Part shown: positions 17,265 through 26,679 of the stretch, piece by piece
How positions within the stretch are numbered: position 1 is the stretch's first letter
Layout of the letters: the number at the start of each line of letters is the position of its first letter
NCBI GenBank assembly: GCA_963834725.1
Contig: CAWICN010000001.1
Location: forward strand, 3,968,001-4,032,000
Reading direction: 5' to 3'
Length of the DNA: 64,000 bases
Origin: PALSA-693 sp963834725
GTDB lineage: Bacteria; Actinomycetota; Acidimicrobiia; Acidimicrobiales; Palsa-688
Translations under genes and position numbers: made by a program
Notes under the pieces: model-generated
Databases searched by the model: none
What the model was told of the DNA's origin: nothing
The model's input: the letters and a program-made list of their open reading frames with translations, nothing else

Positions 17265-18071
17265 TTACGTATGGCGGACGCTCATGCCCCCGTCGACGAC
17301 CAGCGTCGCCCCGTTGATGAAGCTCGAGGCCGGCAGCACGAGCGACAGCGTTGCGTGGGCCACCTCCTCGGGCTCGCCGTAGCGGCGGAGCGGCACATGG
17401 CGGCGGGCGTAGATCTGTTTGGCCTCCTCGGGGATGCCCTCAGTCATGCCGGTGCGGATCGGCCCCGGGCAGATGGCGTTGATGGTGATTCCCTGGCGGC
17501 CAAGCTCGACGGCGAACGACCGGGTGAGGCCGAGCACGCCCGTCTTGGTGGCGGCGTACGCCGGCAATCCGGCCGTCGTGACGATCGCCTCAGTCGACGC
17601 GATATTCACCACCCGGCCCCCCTGGGGGCTGTTCAGGAGGTATGGAAGGGCGGCCCGGATGAGCCGGGCGTGGGCGGTCAGGTTCACCGCTACCGTCTCG
17701 TCCCAGGCCTGTTCGAACTCGGACTCTTCCGCCTCTGCGCCGCCCCGCCGCGAGATCCCGGCATTGTTGACGAGGATGTCCACGCCACCGAAGCGCTCGG
17801 CCACCCCGGAGACCATCTGGTGGATCTGCATGGCGTCGCTGACATCGCAGACCCATCCCTGCGCCTCACCTCCGGCGTCGATGATCTGCTCGACGACCGG
17901 ATTCACTCGATCGGCGCCGATGTCGACGACCGCGACCTTGGCCCCCTCGTCGGCGAACAAGAACGCAGTAGCGCGTCCCATGCCGCTGGCCGCGCCCGTG
18001 ACGATGGCGACCTTGTCGGCGATCGACCGTGACAGGTTCGACAGTCGTCGCCGCTGGCTGCTGTCAGTCAT
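17265..18071 (-). CDS. SDR-family oxidoreductase (classical, FabG-like)
   Basis: NAD(P)-dependent dehydrogenase of 268 residues. ATG at 18071 (MTDSSQRRR). TGAASGMG cofactor motif, acidic D of VAVVDIG (NAD preference), NNAG, catalytic Ser of NIASTEA, YAATK, and the C-terminal VVDGGMSVRHT. It follows a second SDR gene with only 11 bases between, so they form one minus-strand operon. The pair may act in successive steps of the same oxidative route; substrates unknown. Confidence 0.87.
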   Translation of the reverse strand: MTDSSQRRRLSNLSRSIADKVAIVTGAASGMGRATAFLFADEGAKVAVVDIGADRVNPVVEQIIDAGGEAQGWVCDVSDAMQIHQMVSGVAERFGGVDILVNNAGISRRGGAEAEESEFEQAWDETVAVNLTAHARLIRAALPYLLNSPQGGRVVNIASTEAIVTTAGLPAYAATKTGVLGLTRSFAVELGRQGITINAICPGPIRTGMTEGIPEEAKQIYARRHVPLRRYGEPEEVAHATLSLVLPASSFINGATLVVDGGMSVRHT

Positions 18072-18082
18072 GTTCGTGATAC

Positions 18083-18847
18083 CTACAGGCCTAGCTGCCG
18101 GGCCATACCGCCATCCACCCGGAGGCAGGTGCCGGTGATCCACTCGGACGCCTTGCTGGCGAAGAACAGCGCCGCTCCGGGAAAGTCTTCGGCGTACCCG
18201 GCGCGACCGAGCGGGGTTCGATGGGCGTTGGCGATTGTCTCTTCGGACCAGGCCTTGGAGATGTCGGTCAGGATGGCGCCGGGCAGGATGCAGTTCACAC
18301 GAACCTTGGGGCCGAAGGCGTCAGCGAGAGCGATCGTCATGGCGTTGAGGCCCGACTTCGCCATTGCGTAAACGACCTCGTTGCGGCTGGCGCGGATCGA
18401 TCCGACGGTCGAGATGTTGATGATGGAACCACCATCGTGGTCCATCATGTGGCCGCCGAAGCGAAGGCTGAGGGCGAACGGGCCTTTGAGATTCACCGAC
18501 GAGACCTTGTCGTAGTAATCCTCGGTGATGTCGGTCACCTTCGCATAAAGGGGCGACATGCCGGCGTTGTTGACCAGGATGTCACATCGCCCGAAGGTCT
18601 CGAACACCTTGTCGGCGAGAGCATCGCAGTCGTCCCAGCGCCCAACATGGGTGCCAACGGCCAATGTCTTCCGGCCCGTCTTGTCGGCGATCTCGGTCGC
18701 CACCGCTTCACAGTTGTCGAGCTTGCGGCTGGCGATCACGACATCGGCCCCGTGCTCGGCGTACGCAAACGCGATCGCCTTGCCGATCCCTCGACTTCCA
18801 CCAGTGATCACGGCCACCCGGTCGGTGAGGTCAAGTAGCGGGTCCAT
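18083..18847 (-). CDS. SDR-family oxidoreductase, first gene of SDR pair
   Basis: Dehydrogenase of 254 residues. TGGSRGIG, NNAG, Ser of ISTVGS, YAMAK and the C-terminal RVDGGMARQLGL are present. The R of VIASRK suggests NADP preference, unlike its partner, so the two could work with different cofactors. ATG preceded by GGAGGCTGG. First gene of the two-gene operon. Confidence 0.87.
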   Translation of the reverse strand: MDPLLDLTDRVAVITGGSRGIGKAIAFAYAEHGADVVIASRKLDNCEAVATEIADKTGRKTLAVGTHVGRWDDCDALADKVFETFGRCDILVNNAGMSPLYAKVTDITEDYYDKVSSVNLKGPFALSLRFGGHMMDHDGGSIINISTVGSIRASRNEVVYAMAKSGLNAMTIALADAFGPKVRVNCILPGAILTDISKAWSEETIANAHRTPLGRAGYAEDFPGAALFFASKASEWITGTCLRVDGGMARQLGL

Positions 18848-19146
18848 CCAGCCTCCTTCGTTTGCGCCTCGGCGCGGCCATCATCGGCTCGTCATTGATC
18901 GCCCACCTTAGGGTTCGTCTTCTTGGATCGGAAAGACGAGCGTCCCGATCCACCGGGCTGCGCCTTCTCGCCCAAGGCGCGGTCAGGAAAGATCACTGAT
19001 TGATATGTCTTACATCGAGATACGTCTTCCGTACCATTCCTTGCATTACTTGTATTGCAAGACTTATCGTGAGTGCGGGCCAATAACGCCAGCGGGGAGC
19101 TCCGTTCACCCGCCACCCGACCAGCCCCGGGAGGACCGAAGCAATC
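18848..19146. promoter_or_regulatory. Divergent promoter region with inverted repeats
   Basis: About 300 bp between the SDR operon and the ParB-like gene. A perfect hairpin lies at 18960-18980 (GCGCCTT, 7-nt loop, AAGGCGC). An AT-rich patch (18990-19070) contains CTTGCA...TGCAAG as an inverted repeat at 19040-19061. The latter is a candidate operator or ParB-like binding site for the downstream gene. Confidence 0.4.
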
Positions 19147-20121
19147 ATGCCCGAAGCGATGCGCAACCCCCAGGCAGAAAACATCTTGAACCGCTGGGGA
19201 CTCGACTTCGAACTGATCTCTGACTTCCCCGTCGCTGATATCCAGGACATCCCTGGCCAACAGGTCAGGTTCCGAGCGAACATCGCCAATCGCGACATCG
19301 TCGAGGAGTACTACGAGCAGCACACCAACGGGGCCGTGTTCCCGCCGGTCGTGCTCGCTTATCCGGGCACCATCATCGATGGGAACACCCGCTTGGCGAT
19401 GGCCCGGAAGGCCGAGCTCGCCACCTTTCCCGTCTACATGGTGCGGGTCAACTCCCTCGACCTGGCCAAGGCCCTTGGCGCCGCGCTCAACCAGATCGGA
19501 GGGGTGCGGCTCACCTCCGATGAGGCGTATCAGGCCGCAGTCGACATGATGGGCGAGAACCTGAAGTTCACCGATGCTCAGATCGCTGAGATCACCGGCA
19601 AGGCCGCCTGGCAGGTGAAAAACTGGCGGGCCGAGCAGCAAGCCGCCCAACACGCTCAACGTACCGGTACATCGGCCAGCTTTGCTGCAGTGCCCAAGAC
19701 CCAGCACAAGACCTTGGCCAAAGTCGTCCAGGATGCCCCTTTCGCCGCGGCAGTCAAGCTGGCCGGCTCACGCCGCCTCCCGAACGCTACGGTCAAGCAG
19801 ATGGTCGGCGACATCGTTAAGGCCGCTTCGGAGCAAGAGGCCCTGGCCGTGGTGGACGCGGTGGCGGTGGAGAACCCGGCGGGCGGGCCGGGGGGCGGCG
19901 TCGTGGTTCGTAACCAGAAGGCTCGCCACATGCGGATGGTGCTGCCTCAAGTGATCAACCTTCGACCTCCCGAGGAGCTCTATGAAGCAGACCGCGCTGT
20001 CGAGGATGAGAAGCTGTGGCGGGAGGTGCGTCGAGTCGCAGAAAGTCAGCTGGCCTACTACGAGCGGATGGCACCAGACCGACCGACCTGGAGTGTCAGT
20101 GGCTCCGGCGCCCAGTCATGA
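19147..20121 (+). CDS. ParB-like (ParB/Srx fold) protein, orphan
   Basis: Protein of 324 residues. The N-terminal 110 residues have the ParB/sulfiredoxin fold signature: a strand-rich segment, PPVVLAYPG, then GTIIDGNTRLAMA, in which GNTR (residues 79-82) is the conserved nucleotide-binding motif. A helical middle region (ALNQIGGVRLTSDEAYQAAVDMM ... DAQIAEITGKAAWQVKNWRAEQQ) reads as a helix-turn-helix. There is no ParA next to it, so it is not an ordinary chromosome-partition gene; such orphans occur in plasmids, phages and some defence or regulatory loci. Its stop overlaps the next gene (ATGA), implying a functional pair. ATG start with GGAGG about twelve bases upstream. Confidence 0.75.
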   Translation: MPEAMRNPQAENILNRWGLDFELISDFPVADIQDIPGQQVRFRANIANRDIVEEYYEQHTNGAVFPPVVLAYPGTIIDGNTRLAMARKAELATFPVYMVRVNSLDLAKALGAALNQIGGVRLTSDEAYQAAVDMMGENLKFTDAQIAEITGKAAWQVKNWRAEQQAAQHAQRTGTSASFAAVPKTQHKTLAKVVQDAPFAAAVKLAGSRRLPNATVKQMVGDIVKAASEQEALAVVDAVAVENPAGGPGGGVVVRNQKARHMRMVLPQVINLRPPEELYEADRAVEDEKLWREVRRVAESQLAYYERMAPDRPTWSVSGSGAQS

Positions 20122-20669
20122 AGGCCGAGTCCCCGGTACTGGTGGACCTTTACCGTGTGGCGTTTAACGCTGGCCGACCGCTGACCTTCGACGAGCTGGT
20201 TGATGGGTTGCCTTCCGCGTATCAGAACGATGCCAATCGCTGGTGGGTCGCCAAGGAGGAATCGACGGGGCGTATCGTCCCGCCCGATCCGTGGCCGCCT
20301 TCGATGTTGCGCTCGGTCAAAGCGGAATGGGCAGCCGAAGTGGTCGCGTCGGCTGTTCGGGCCAAGCGGCTCAGTGTGGACAGGTCCGATGGGAAGCCGA
20401 GCCGAAGCAAGGCAGGTCTCGCTCGCGATCAACTGATCTATTCAGCGAACAAGGACAATCCGCCCCGCGTCGAGGAGCAGTACATGGCGACCCGGGTAGT
20501 GCCATGGACACCCGAGATCGGCTCTGCTGGCCGTCGGCACGTGGCGGGGATCCAGTTTCGCGAGGAAATGGCCCGGATCGACGGTTTGGGGGGGAGAGCC
20601 ACAAAGCACGACCTCGAGCAAGCGTTACAACTGGCTGCCGAGGCGTTGAGCCACGAACCGGCACCTTGA
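20118..20669 (+). CDS. Unknown protein coupled to ParB-like gene
   Basis: Protein of 183 residues, ATG in an ATGA overlap with the ParB-like gene. I do not recognise the family. It is mixed helix and loop, with tryptophan-rich elements (NRWWVAKEE, DPWPPSMLRSVKAEWAAEVV) and a C-terminal helix (TKHDLEQALQLAAEALS). No membrane segment or signal peptide. Translational coupling suggests the two products act together, perhaps as a complex. Confidence 0.6.
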   Translation: MKAESPVLVDLYRVAFNAGRPLTFDELVDGLPSAYQNDANRWWVAKEESTGRIVPPDPWPPSMLRSVKAEWAAEVVASAVRAKRLSVDRSDGKPSRSKAGLARDQLIYSANKDNPPRVEEQYMATRVVPWTPEIGSAGRRHVAGIQFREEMARIDGLGGRATKHDLEQALQLAAEALSHEPAP

Positions 20670-20895
20670 GCCAGAGATGCGGAGACGGACTCCTTCTCTT
20701 TGCCTCGTCATCCAGGCGAAGTCCAATGCCGCAGAACGGCCTCAACCGGGGTGCGATCCAGACTGATGTTTCTTGATCGCTGTAATTGGGCAACCGGCTG
20801 ATCTGGGCGCTGGCGGACCGCCTGGGCCTGGTCCGCTGGCGGGGACCTGCCCTCCGAGGCTCAGTAATGTCAGCGTCGTGTCGGAGGGCAGGGGG

Positions 20896-22620
20896 GTGAC
20901 GATGATGTCCCGCTGGGTGCCGGGGGTGGCGATGCTGCGGTCCTACCGGCTGCGCTGGCTGCCCAAGGACGCCGTGGCGGGGCTGATCCTGACGACACTG
21001 CTGGTCCCGCAGGGGATGGCTTACGCGGAGTTGGCGGGCCTGCCACCGATCACCGGCCTGTACACCTCGATTCTGTGCTTGCTCGGCTACGCGCTGTTTG
21101 GCCCGTCGAAGATTCTGGTGCTGGGGCCGGACTCGTCGCTGGGTCCCATGATCGCGGCCACTATCTTGCCGCTGGTTGGCGCTCATGGCGATCCAGCCCG
21201 GGCGGTGGCCCTGGCCTCCATGCTGGCCCTGCTGGTGGGAGCCATGACCGTGCTGGCCGGCGTCGCTCGGCTGGGGTTCGTGGCTGACCTGTTGTCCAAG
21301 CCCACCATGATCGGCTACATGAACGGCCTGGCCCTGACGATCCTGGTGGGACAGCTGCCCAAACTGTTCGGCTTCTCGGTCGAGGGCGACAGGTTCCTCG
21401 ACGAGCTGCGAGCGTTCGTGAAAGGCGTCGCCCATGGCGAGACGGTCGGAGCGGCCCTGGCCGTCGGGCTGTTTGGTCTGGCGGTCATGGTGGCCTGCCA
21501 GCGGTGGGTCCCGAAGATCCCCGGCGTCCTGGCTGCAGTGGTCCTATCCCTGATCGCCACCCGGGTGTTTCATCTCGACAGCCACGGGGTGTCGCTGGTA
21601 GGTACCCTGCCCCGCGGCTTTCCTGCTTTGACCATCCCCCATGTCGCCCTGTCCGACTTCGGGCTGCTCGTCGGGGGGGCCGCCGGTATCGCTGTGGTGT
21701 CGCTGGCCGATACCATCTCCACCGCCTCCGCGTTCGCGGCCCGCTCAGGCGAGGAGATCGACGGCAGCCGGGAGATGATTGGCATCGGAGCCGCCAACAT
21801 CGGGGCCGGACTCTTCCAGGGCTTCCCGGTCTCGACCAGCGGATCCCGCACTGCTGTGGCCGAGCAGGCCGGGGCCAAAACCCAGATTACCGGCCTGGTA
21901 GGGGCGCTAGCCATCACCCTGATCCTCCTGTTGGTACCCGGCCTGCTGCGCAATCTGCCCCAGCCCACCCTGGCCGCCGTGGTCATCGCGGCCGCCATGT
22001 CGCTGGCCGATCTGCCGGGCACCATCCGACTGCTCCGCCAACGCCGGGTGGAGTTCGCCCTGTCCATCGTGGCCTTCCTCGGCGTCACCCTGCTCGGGGT
22101 GCTGCCCGGCATCGCCATCGCCGTCGCCCTCTCCGTCGCCAATGTGTTCCGTCGCCTGTGGTGGCCCTACTACACCACCCTGGGGCGAGTGGCCGGGCTC
22201 GCCGGCTACCACGACGTGCGTAACCACCCTGAGGCGGAAGTCTTACCTGGCTGCGTCGTTTGCCGCTTCGACGCCCCCTTGATCTTCGCCAACGCCAGAA
22301 CCTTTCGAGAAGAAATGGCCACCATGGCCCGATCGCAGCCACCGCCACGATGGATCATCGTCGCCGCCGAGCCCATCACCGATATCGACACCACGGCCGC
22401 CGACATGCTCGAAGACCTCGACGAGGCACTGAACGCCCAGGGCATCAGCCTGGTCTTCGCGGAACTGAAAGATCCGGTCCGGGAGAAGATCGAGCGCTAC
22501 GGCCTGAGCCGCACCATCGATCCCGCCCACTTCTATCCCACGCTCGAGGACGCCATCACGGCCTTCCGCTCTCAATCAGGACCCGAACGGGCGGCCGCGC
22601 CTTCCGGGGAGCCGGCATGA
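20896..22620 (+). CDS. SulP-family anion permease with STAS domain
   Basis: Membrane transporter of about 574 residues, related to sulfate or bicarbonate permeases. Start taken as GTG at 20896 because GGAGG ends eight bases before it; ATG at 20902 is equivalent. Some ten to twelve membrane helices run from residue 25 to 420, including the SulP signature region TTLLVPQGMAYAELAGLPPITGLYTS. A cytoplasmic STAS domain occupies the last 130 residues (GCVVCRFDAPLIFANARTFREEM ... DIDTTAADMLEDL). Possible substrates are sulfate, bicarbonate or other anions; no carbonic anhydrase or sulfate-assimilation gene lies adjacent. Confidence 0.88.
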   Translation: MTMMSRWVPGVAMLRSYRLRWLPKDAVAGLILTTLLVPQGMAYAELAGLPPITGLYTSILCLLGYALFGPSKILVLGPDSSLGPMIAATILPLVGAHGDPARAVALASMLALLVGAMTVLAGVARLGFVADLLSKPTMIGYMNGLALTILVGQLPKLFGFSVEGDRFLDELRAFVKGVAHGETVGAALAVGLFGLAVMVACQRWVPKIPGVLAAVVLSLIATRVFHLDSHGVSLVGTLPRGFPALTIPHVALSDFGLLVGGAAGIAVVSLADTISTASAFAARSGEEIDGSREMIGIGAANIGAGLFQGFPVSTSGSRTAVAEQAGAKTQITGLVGALAITLILLLVPGLLRNLPQPTLAAVVIAAAMSLADLPGTIRLLRQRRVEFALSIVAFLGVTLLGVLPGIAIAVALSVANVFRRLWWPYYTTLGRVAGLAGYHDVRNHPEAEVLPGCVVCRFDAPLIFANARTFREEMATMARSQPPPRWIIVAAEPITDIDTTAADMLEDLDEALNAQGISLVFAELKDPVREKIERYGLSRTIDPAHFYPTLEDAITAFRSQSGPERAAAPSGEPA

Positions 22621-22778
22621 GCTACTCCGCCCGTTCCGGACGGCGCCGGCTTCGAGCGGCGTGTCAACTCCGGCTGCAGATCCTCGCCAGCCTCTACGAC
22701 CAGGTCTACCTTGAAAGGCGGCGCTTGAGAATCGTGGGTCTGTTCGTTGACAGTTTCTTTCCGTTCGAGATGAGATGA
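22617..22778 (+). CDS. Possible small basic protein after SulP gene
   Basis: ORF of 53 codons whose ATG overlaps the SulP stop (ATGA). The product is Arg-rich (MSYSARSGRRRLRAACQLRL...) without recognisable domain. The overlap suggests coupling, but composition gives no strong support. Confidence 0.3.
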   Translation: MSYSARSGRRRLRAACQLRLQILASLYDQVYLERRRLRIVGLFVDSFFPFEMR

Positions 22779-22787
22779 AAGGTCGTC

Positions 22788-24197
22788 ATGGCGCACCTCC
22801 CCCGGCAAAAGGCGGAAGCCGCTTCGTTGCGGAAAATGCTGGTCCCGCTGGCCTTGGCCCAGTTCATCTGCAGCTTCGCGGGCTCGAACATGAATGTGAT
22901 GATCAACGACATCAGCCACGACCTGGACACCACCGTCCAGGGCGTACAGGTGTGCATCACGCTCTTCTTGCTCGTTATGGCTGCGCTCATGATCCCGTGC
23001 GGCAAGCTGACCGACCGTTATGGTCGCAAACGCTTGTTCCAGCTCGGGTTGTTGGTCTACGGGATAGGGGCGGTGCTCAGCGCCGTGTCGCCCGGGATCG
23101 GGGTCCTCATTTTGGGGAATTCCATCCTCGAGGGGGTGGGCACGGCCCTGCTGATTCCACCGGTCTATATCCTCACTACCCTGCTTTTTGGCGATATGAA
23201 GTCCCGGGCCCGCGCCTTTGGGGTCATCAGTGGCATGGGCGGGATCGGAGCCGCCACCGGACCGCTGATCGGAGGGGCGATCAGCACGGCCCTTACCTGG
23301 CGGGTGGCGTTCGTTTTTCAGGCCGTCATCATCGTCGTGATCGTGTGGCTGGGCCGCGGCATCACGGATCCGTTGCCCGCAGATCCCGATAGACCCTTCG
23401 ACGTGGTAGGGGCCATCCTCTCCGCGGTGGGTCTGGTCATCCTGGTGGGGGGCATCATGGCTGCCGACACCAACCTGGTCCTGATGGTTATCCTCCTGAT
23501 CGCGGGGGCGCTCATTCTGGCCGGCTTCTTCGCCTGGATCCGCAGCCGGGAACGGGCCGGCAAAGAGGCCCTGCTCTCGACGTCTCTCTTCCATAACCGT
23601 ATGTCCAATCTGGCCTTGGTCACTCAGAACGTGCAGTGGCAGATGCTTTTGGGTTCCTCCTTCGTGGTGTCCGCCTATCTGCAGGTCGTGCGGCACTACA
23701 ACGCCATCCAGACAGGGGTCATCTTCACCGCCGCCACCCTGGGCATCTTGTTGTCCTCTCTGGCGGCAGGCCGGCTGGCGAGGAAGTTCCCGCAGCGATC
23801 GCTCATCCTGGTCGGATTTGTGGTCACCATCGTGGGCATCGTGCTGTTGCTGGTGATGGTCAAGGGCCACCCCGGTGCCTGGTACTTCGCCCCCGGGCTG
23901 TTTCTCATCGGCCTCGGTCTGGGTGTCATGCTCACCCCGTCGGTCAATGTGGTGCAGTCGGCCTTCCCGGAACAGCTGCAAGGAGAAATCTCTGGCCTGT
24001 CGCGCAGCGTGTCCAACCTGGGGTCCTCGGTCGGCACCGCTATCGCCGGCACCATCCTGGTGGCCGGTCTGGCCGACCCCAAACGCGCCTATGGCGTCGC
24101 CATGGGCGTCTTGGCCTTCATGGGCCTGATTGGTCTGGGCGCAGGCTTCTTGCTTCCTAACACCCCGCCCACACCGGAGGCTGACGCCACCACCTGA
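22788..24197 (+). CDS. MFS transporter, DHA2-like, 14 membrane helices
   Basis: Proton-coupled exporter of 469 residues. Helix 1 region (FICSFAGSNMNVMINDISHDL) and motif A (CGKLTDRYGRKRLFQLG) fit the EmrB/QacA group, as does the motif-C-like GGIGAATGPLIGGAIST. Not divergent from an obvious regulator. It follows the SulP gene in the same direction and may be co-transcribed, though the spacing is 167 bp. Substrate unknown; resistance to a toxic compound is the usual role. Confidence 0.85.
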   Translation: MAHLPRQKAEAASLRKMLVPLALAQFICSFAGSNMNVMINDISHDLDTTVQGVQVCITLFLLVMAALMIPCGKLTDRYGRKRLFQLGLLVYGIGAVLSAVSPGIGVLILGNSILEGVGTALLIPPVYILTTLLFGDMKSRARAFGVISGMGGIGAATGPLIGGAISTALTWRVAFVFQAVIIVVIVWLGRGITDPLPADPDRPFDVVGAILSAVGLVILVGGIMAADTNLVLMVILLIAGALILAGFFAWIRSRERAGKEALLSTSLFHNRMSNLALVTQNVQWQMLLGSSFVVSAYLQVVRHYNAIQTGVIFTAATLGILLSSLAAGRLARKFPQRSLILVGFVVTIVGIVLLLVMVKGHPGAWYFAPGLFLIGLGLGVMLTPSVNVVQSAFPEQLQGEISGLSRSVSNLGSSVGTAIAGTILVAGLADPKRAYGVAMGVLAFMGLIGLGAGFLLPNTPPTPEADATT

Positions 24198-24240
24198 CGC
24201 CTGATTACCGCGGGGTGCAGCACGGGGTATCGGGTCGCGG

Positions 24241-25857
24241 CTAGTGGGGCGGTTGGTCGGCGAGGGTTTGGGCGGATTGGTGGCCGTTGTGGGTGATGAT
24301 GAAGGGAATGCCCTGGCTGGGGCTGGTCCAGTTGCCGAACTGAAGCTGGGCGGAGTCTCCCCCGGTAAGCCCTATGGCGTCGTGGTGGAAAACTTCCACG
24401 CCCTGCGGGCTGGACCGGGTCATGGTCAGGTTCAGGCTTGAGGCCGAGGCAGTCCCCACATTCTGCAGGTTCAGGTTGCCTCCCTCGGGGGGAAGGCCCA
24501 GGTTGAGCGTGCTACCGGGCTGGTCGGAGACACCGGCGAGCTGAAAGGAGTAGTCGGCCCGCGTGTCGGAGACCCCAAGGGTGAGAGTGGGGATCTCTTG
24601 GCGGGAACTGGTGTAGCTGAGCTGGGTGGCGTCGGGTTCGAGGACCAGGGTGTCCTTGTCTCCCGCCCTGATCGGAATCCGACCGACCGACAGATCGTAG
24701 CTAGGGCCGGTGATGGCCAGGGTCTCGGTGTCGGGTGCGCTGAGAGAGGTGCCATCGATCGTGATGGTGTATTTGACATCGGCGGGCACGAAGAAGTCCG
24801 GGGCGATGCTGTCGGTCCAGTCCCCGGAGATGACCTGGTTGACGCGTGCACCCGGGATCTGGTTGACCAGGTGGCCGTGGATGTAGCCGAGCCGGCGCCC
24901 GGCGTCGTCGGTGACGACGAGCGTGGCATGCTCGGTATCGCTGCCCAGCAGGGAGATCTCCTGGGTGTTGTTGCCAGCCTTCGCGGTTCCTGTGATTGGT
25001 TCTTTGGCGCAGAATGGGCAGGGCTGGGTGCCCAACCCCGCCGAGGTGGGGAAGAGTGAAAGGGTCTTGGTTTGGGCGTCCCCCTCATAGACAGAGTCGG
25101 GCACGCCCGGGTTGACGGCGGCGTCGAAGCTCCAGGTGTTTCCCTTGGTGTCGAAGTTGATGGTCCGGGCCTGGCCGGGCCAGTTGTTGTCGTAGATCAA
25201 GACCTGAAACTTCCCGCCCCCTTTGTTGTCCACGGCATACGGGGTGACGGCATGGCCCCCGCTGCCGTCTCGCTTCCAGATCGCGATGGTGTAGGTCTGC
25301 GAGGGGTGGGGCTTGAGAACCTTCTCGAGCTTGGCCAGGATCTGATTGGGGGTCCCGGTGATCTTGGTTGCCTGCACCGACTCGAGGGTCTGCAGCGCCC
25401 AGTCGTAGGCGATCTGGCGCTGCAAGGTCTGGTTGTTATCGATGGCCAGGGCAGTGGTGGCGGCCGCCCCCAGGGTGCTGACGTTTAACTTGCCCTGCCA
25501 TACGAGCTCGGACAGGACCGAGAAGCCGTAGCAGTGACCGCCCGACATGGCCTGGTTGGTGTCGTTCAGCCAAGCCTGGGCTTCGGGGATCAGGTCGCAG
25601 CGGCGCAACCCGGCGTCGGCGCACACGCTGTCCCCGAACAGCTTTTGCACGTCGGCGGCGGTCAGGTTGACCGGCACAGCCCCGTCGGACAGCTCGGCCC
25701 CGTAGTTCTGGAATGGCAGACCATTGGATGAAGCGCGGAACCCGGAATCGGCCACCGTACCGATCGGCAGGCTCGGCGAGCTACCACCACACCCCGCCGC
25801 CATCAACAGCGACAGCGCCACCCCCGTCGCGCCGAGCCCTCCCCAACGCCTGATCAT
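24241..25857 (-). CDS. Lipoprotein with papain-like Cys/His/Asp pattern
   Basis: Predicted surface lipoprotein of 538 residues. Signal peptide with lipobox LLMAAGC (Cys23). Residues 100-230 look like a cysteine-peptidase fold: C109 in GGHCYGFSV, H202 in GGHAVTPYAV and D223/N224 in LIYDNNWPG are in the order and spacing expected of a papain/C39-like triad. The C-terminal half (about 270-538) is beta-rich with repeated Ser/Thr/Gly strands, probably carbohydrate or wall binding. ATG at 25857 with a G-rich site. I do not know a named family; the peptidase call is from the pattern alone. It is convergent with the MFS gene and stands alone. Confidence 0.65.
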   Translation of the reverse strand: MIRRWGGLGATGVALSLLMAAGCGGSSPSLPIGTVADSGFRASSNGLPFQNYGAELSDGAVPVNLTAADVQKLFGDSVCADAGLRRCDLIPEAQAWLNDTNQAMSGGHCYGFSVLSELVWQGKLNVSTLGAAATTALAIDNNQTLQRQIAYDWALQTLESVQATKITGTPNQILAKLEKVLKPHPSQTYTIAIWKRDGSGGHAVTPYAVDNKGGGKFQVLIYDNNWPGQARTINFDTKGNTWSFDAAVNPGVPDSVYEGDAQTKTLSLFPTSAGLGTQPCPFCAKEPITGTAKAGNNTQEISLLGSDTEHATLVVTDDAGRRLGYIHGHLVNQIPGARVNQVISGDWTDSIAPDFFVPADVKYTITIDGTSLSAPDTETLAITGPSYDLSVGRIPIRAGDKDTLVLEPDATQLSYTSSRQEIPTLTLGVSDTRADYSFQLAGVSDQPGSTLNLGLPPEGGNLNLQNVGTASASSLNLTMTRSSPQGVEVFHHDAIGLTGGDSAQLQFGNWTSPSQGIPFIITHNGHQSAQTLADQPPH

Positions 25858-26264
25858 GGTCCCCCTCGTTGAAGATTCTGGCCGGCCGACTTGCGGCCGG
25901 AACGACAGGCTAGTCCCGCGTCGGGCCGCCGTGGAGGAACAGAGCCCATGTAGCAAGGCTAGCTCCGATGCACCGTCTGGGTCATAGTCGTAGCCGCGGT
26001 TGTGATCGGTGACGCCGCCGCCGGCAAAACATTGCGTGACGGTCCGGCCGGTTCTTTGGTGATAGGTGTGGTGGAGGTCGTCGGCTTTTTCTTGTTCTTC
26101 TGGTGGTCCATTCACTTCTTGTTGGGGGAAGAGAGTCGTGGCGGCGGGTTCGGCCCCGCGGCTATCGCCACCGCCATTTTCTGGGTGCCGGACAACTGGG
26201 TGCCGATGAGCGCCTTTCCGAGAAAGCCCACCGCGGCACCTGATGTCGTCATCTGTGAGGCAAG
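25858..26264. other. Divergent intergenic region, no gene seen
   Basis: About 400 bp between the minus-strand lipoprotein gene and the plus-strand SnoaL-like remnant. Open frames here lack binding sites and conserved features. Promoters for both flanking genes are expected but no clear boxes stand out. Confidence 0.5.
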
Positions 26265-26679
26265 ATGTGTGCAGTGCGCAAGCCGATGCCCCCCGTGGCC
26301 GTTGTAGTCAGCTTTATCGACGGGATCAACCGTGGGGACGTTGATCACCTCGCGGCTCTCATGGCCGACGACCACCGACTTCAGGTGTTCGATGAGGCGC
26401 CGGTGGAAGGGCAAGGAGGCCAACGTCGACGCGTGGACGCGCTATGTCTCATCGTTCCCCGAGTACGTCATCTATCCGCACAAAGTCGTGGCAAGAAACG
26501 CTGAAGTGGTGGTCCTCGGGCATACAACCGGATCGCACCTCGACCTTCCTGACGAACAGGAGAGCAAACTGACGCTCCTCTGGAGAGCGATCGTGCAAGA
26601 CGGCCGGTTGCACCTCTGGCAGCTGATCCCAGATACCCCGGACCGCCGCACCGAGTTCGGCATCGCGCTTGAATCATGA
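26265..26679 (+). pseudogene. SnoaL-like (NTF2 fold) gene broken by one extra base
   Basis: Two frames together give a complete SnoaL-like protein: VAVVVSFIDGINRGDVDHLAALMADDH in the first, then DAWTRYVSSFPEYVIYPHKV and LLWRAIVQDGRLHLWQL in the second. The junction near 26408 (GAAGGGCAAG) is repaired by removing one G, giving VEGKEANVDAW. The rest of the gene has no other lesion, so it is either a sequencing error or a recent mutation. Small single-domain protein; enzymatic role unknown. Its stop overlaps the ATG of the next gene. Confidence 0.75.

Noticed and set aside
18892..19707. 271-codon minus-strand frame over the ParB-like gene start
   Set aside because: Overlaps the better supported ParB-like CDS and has no conserved features.
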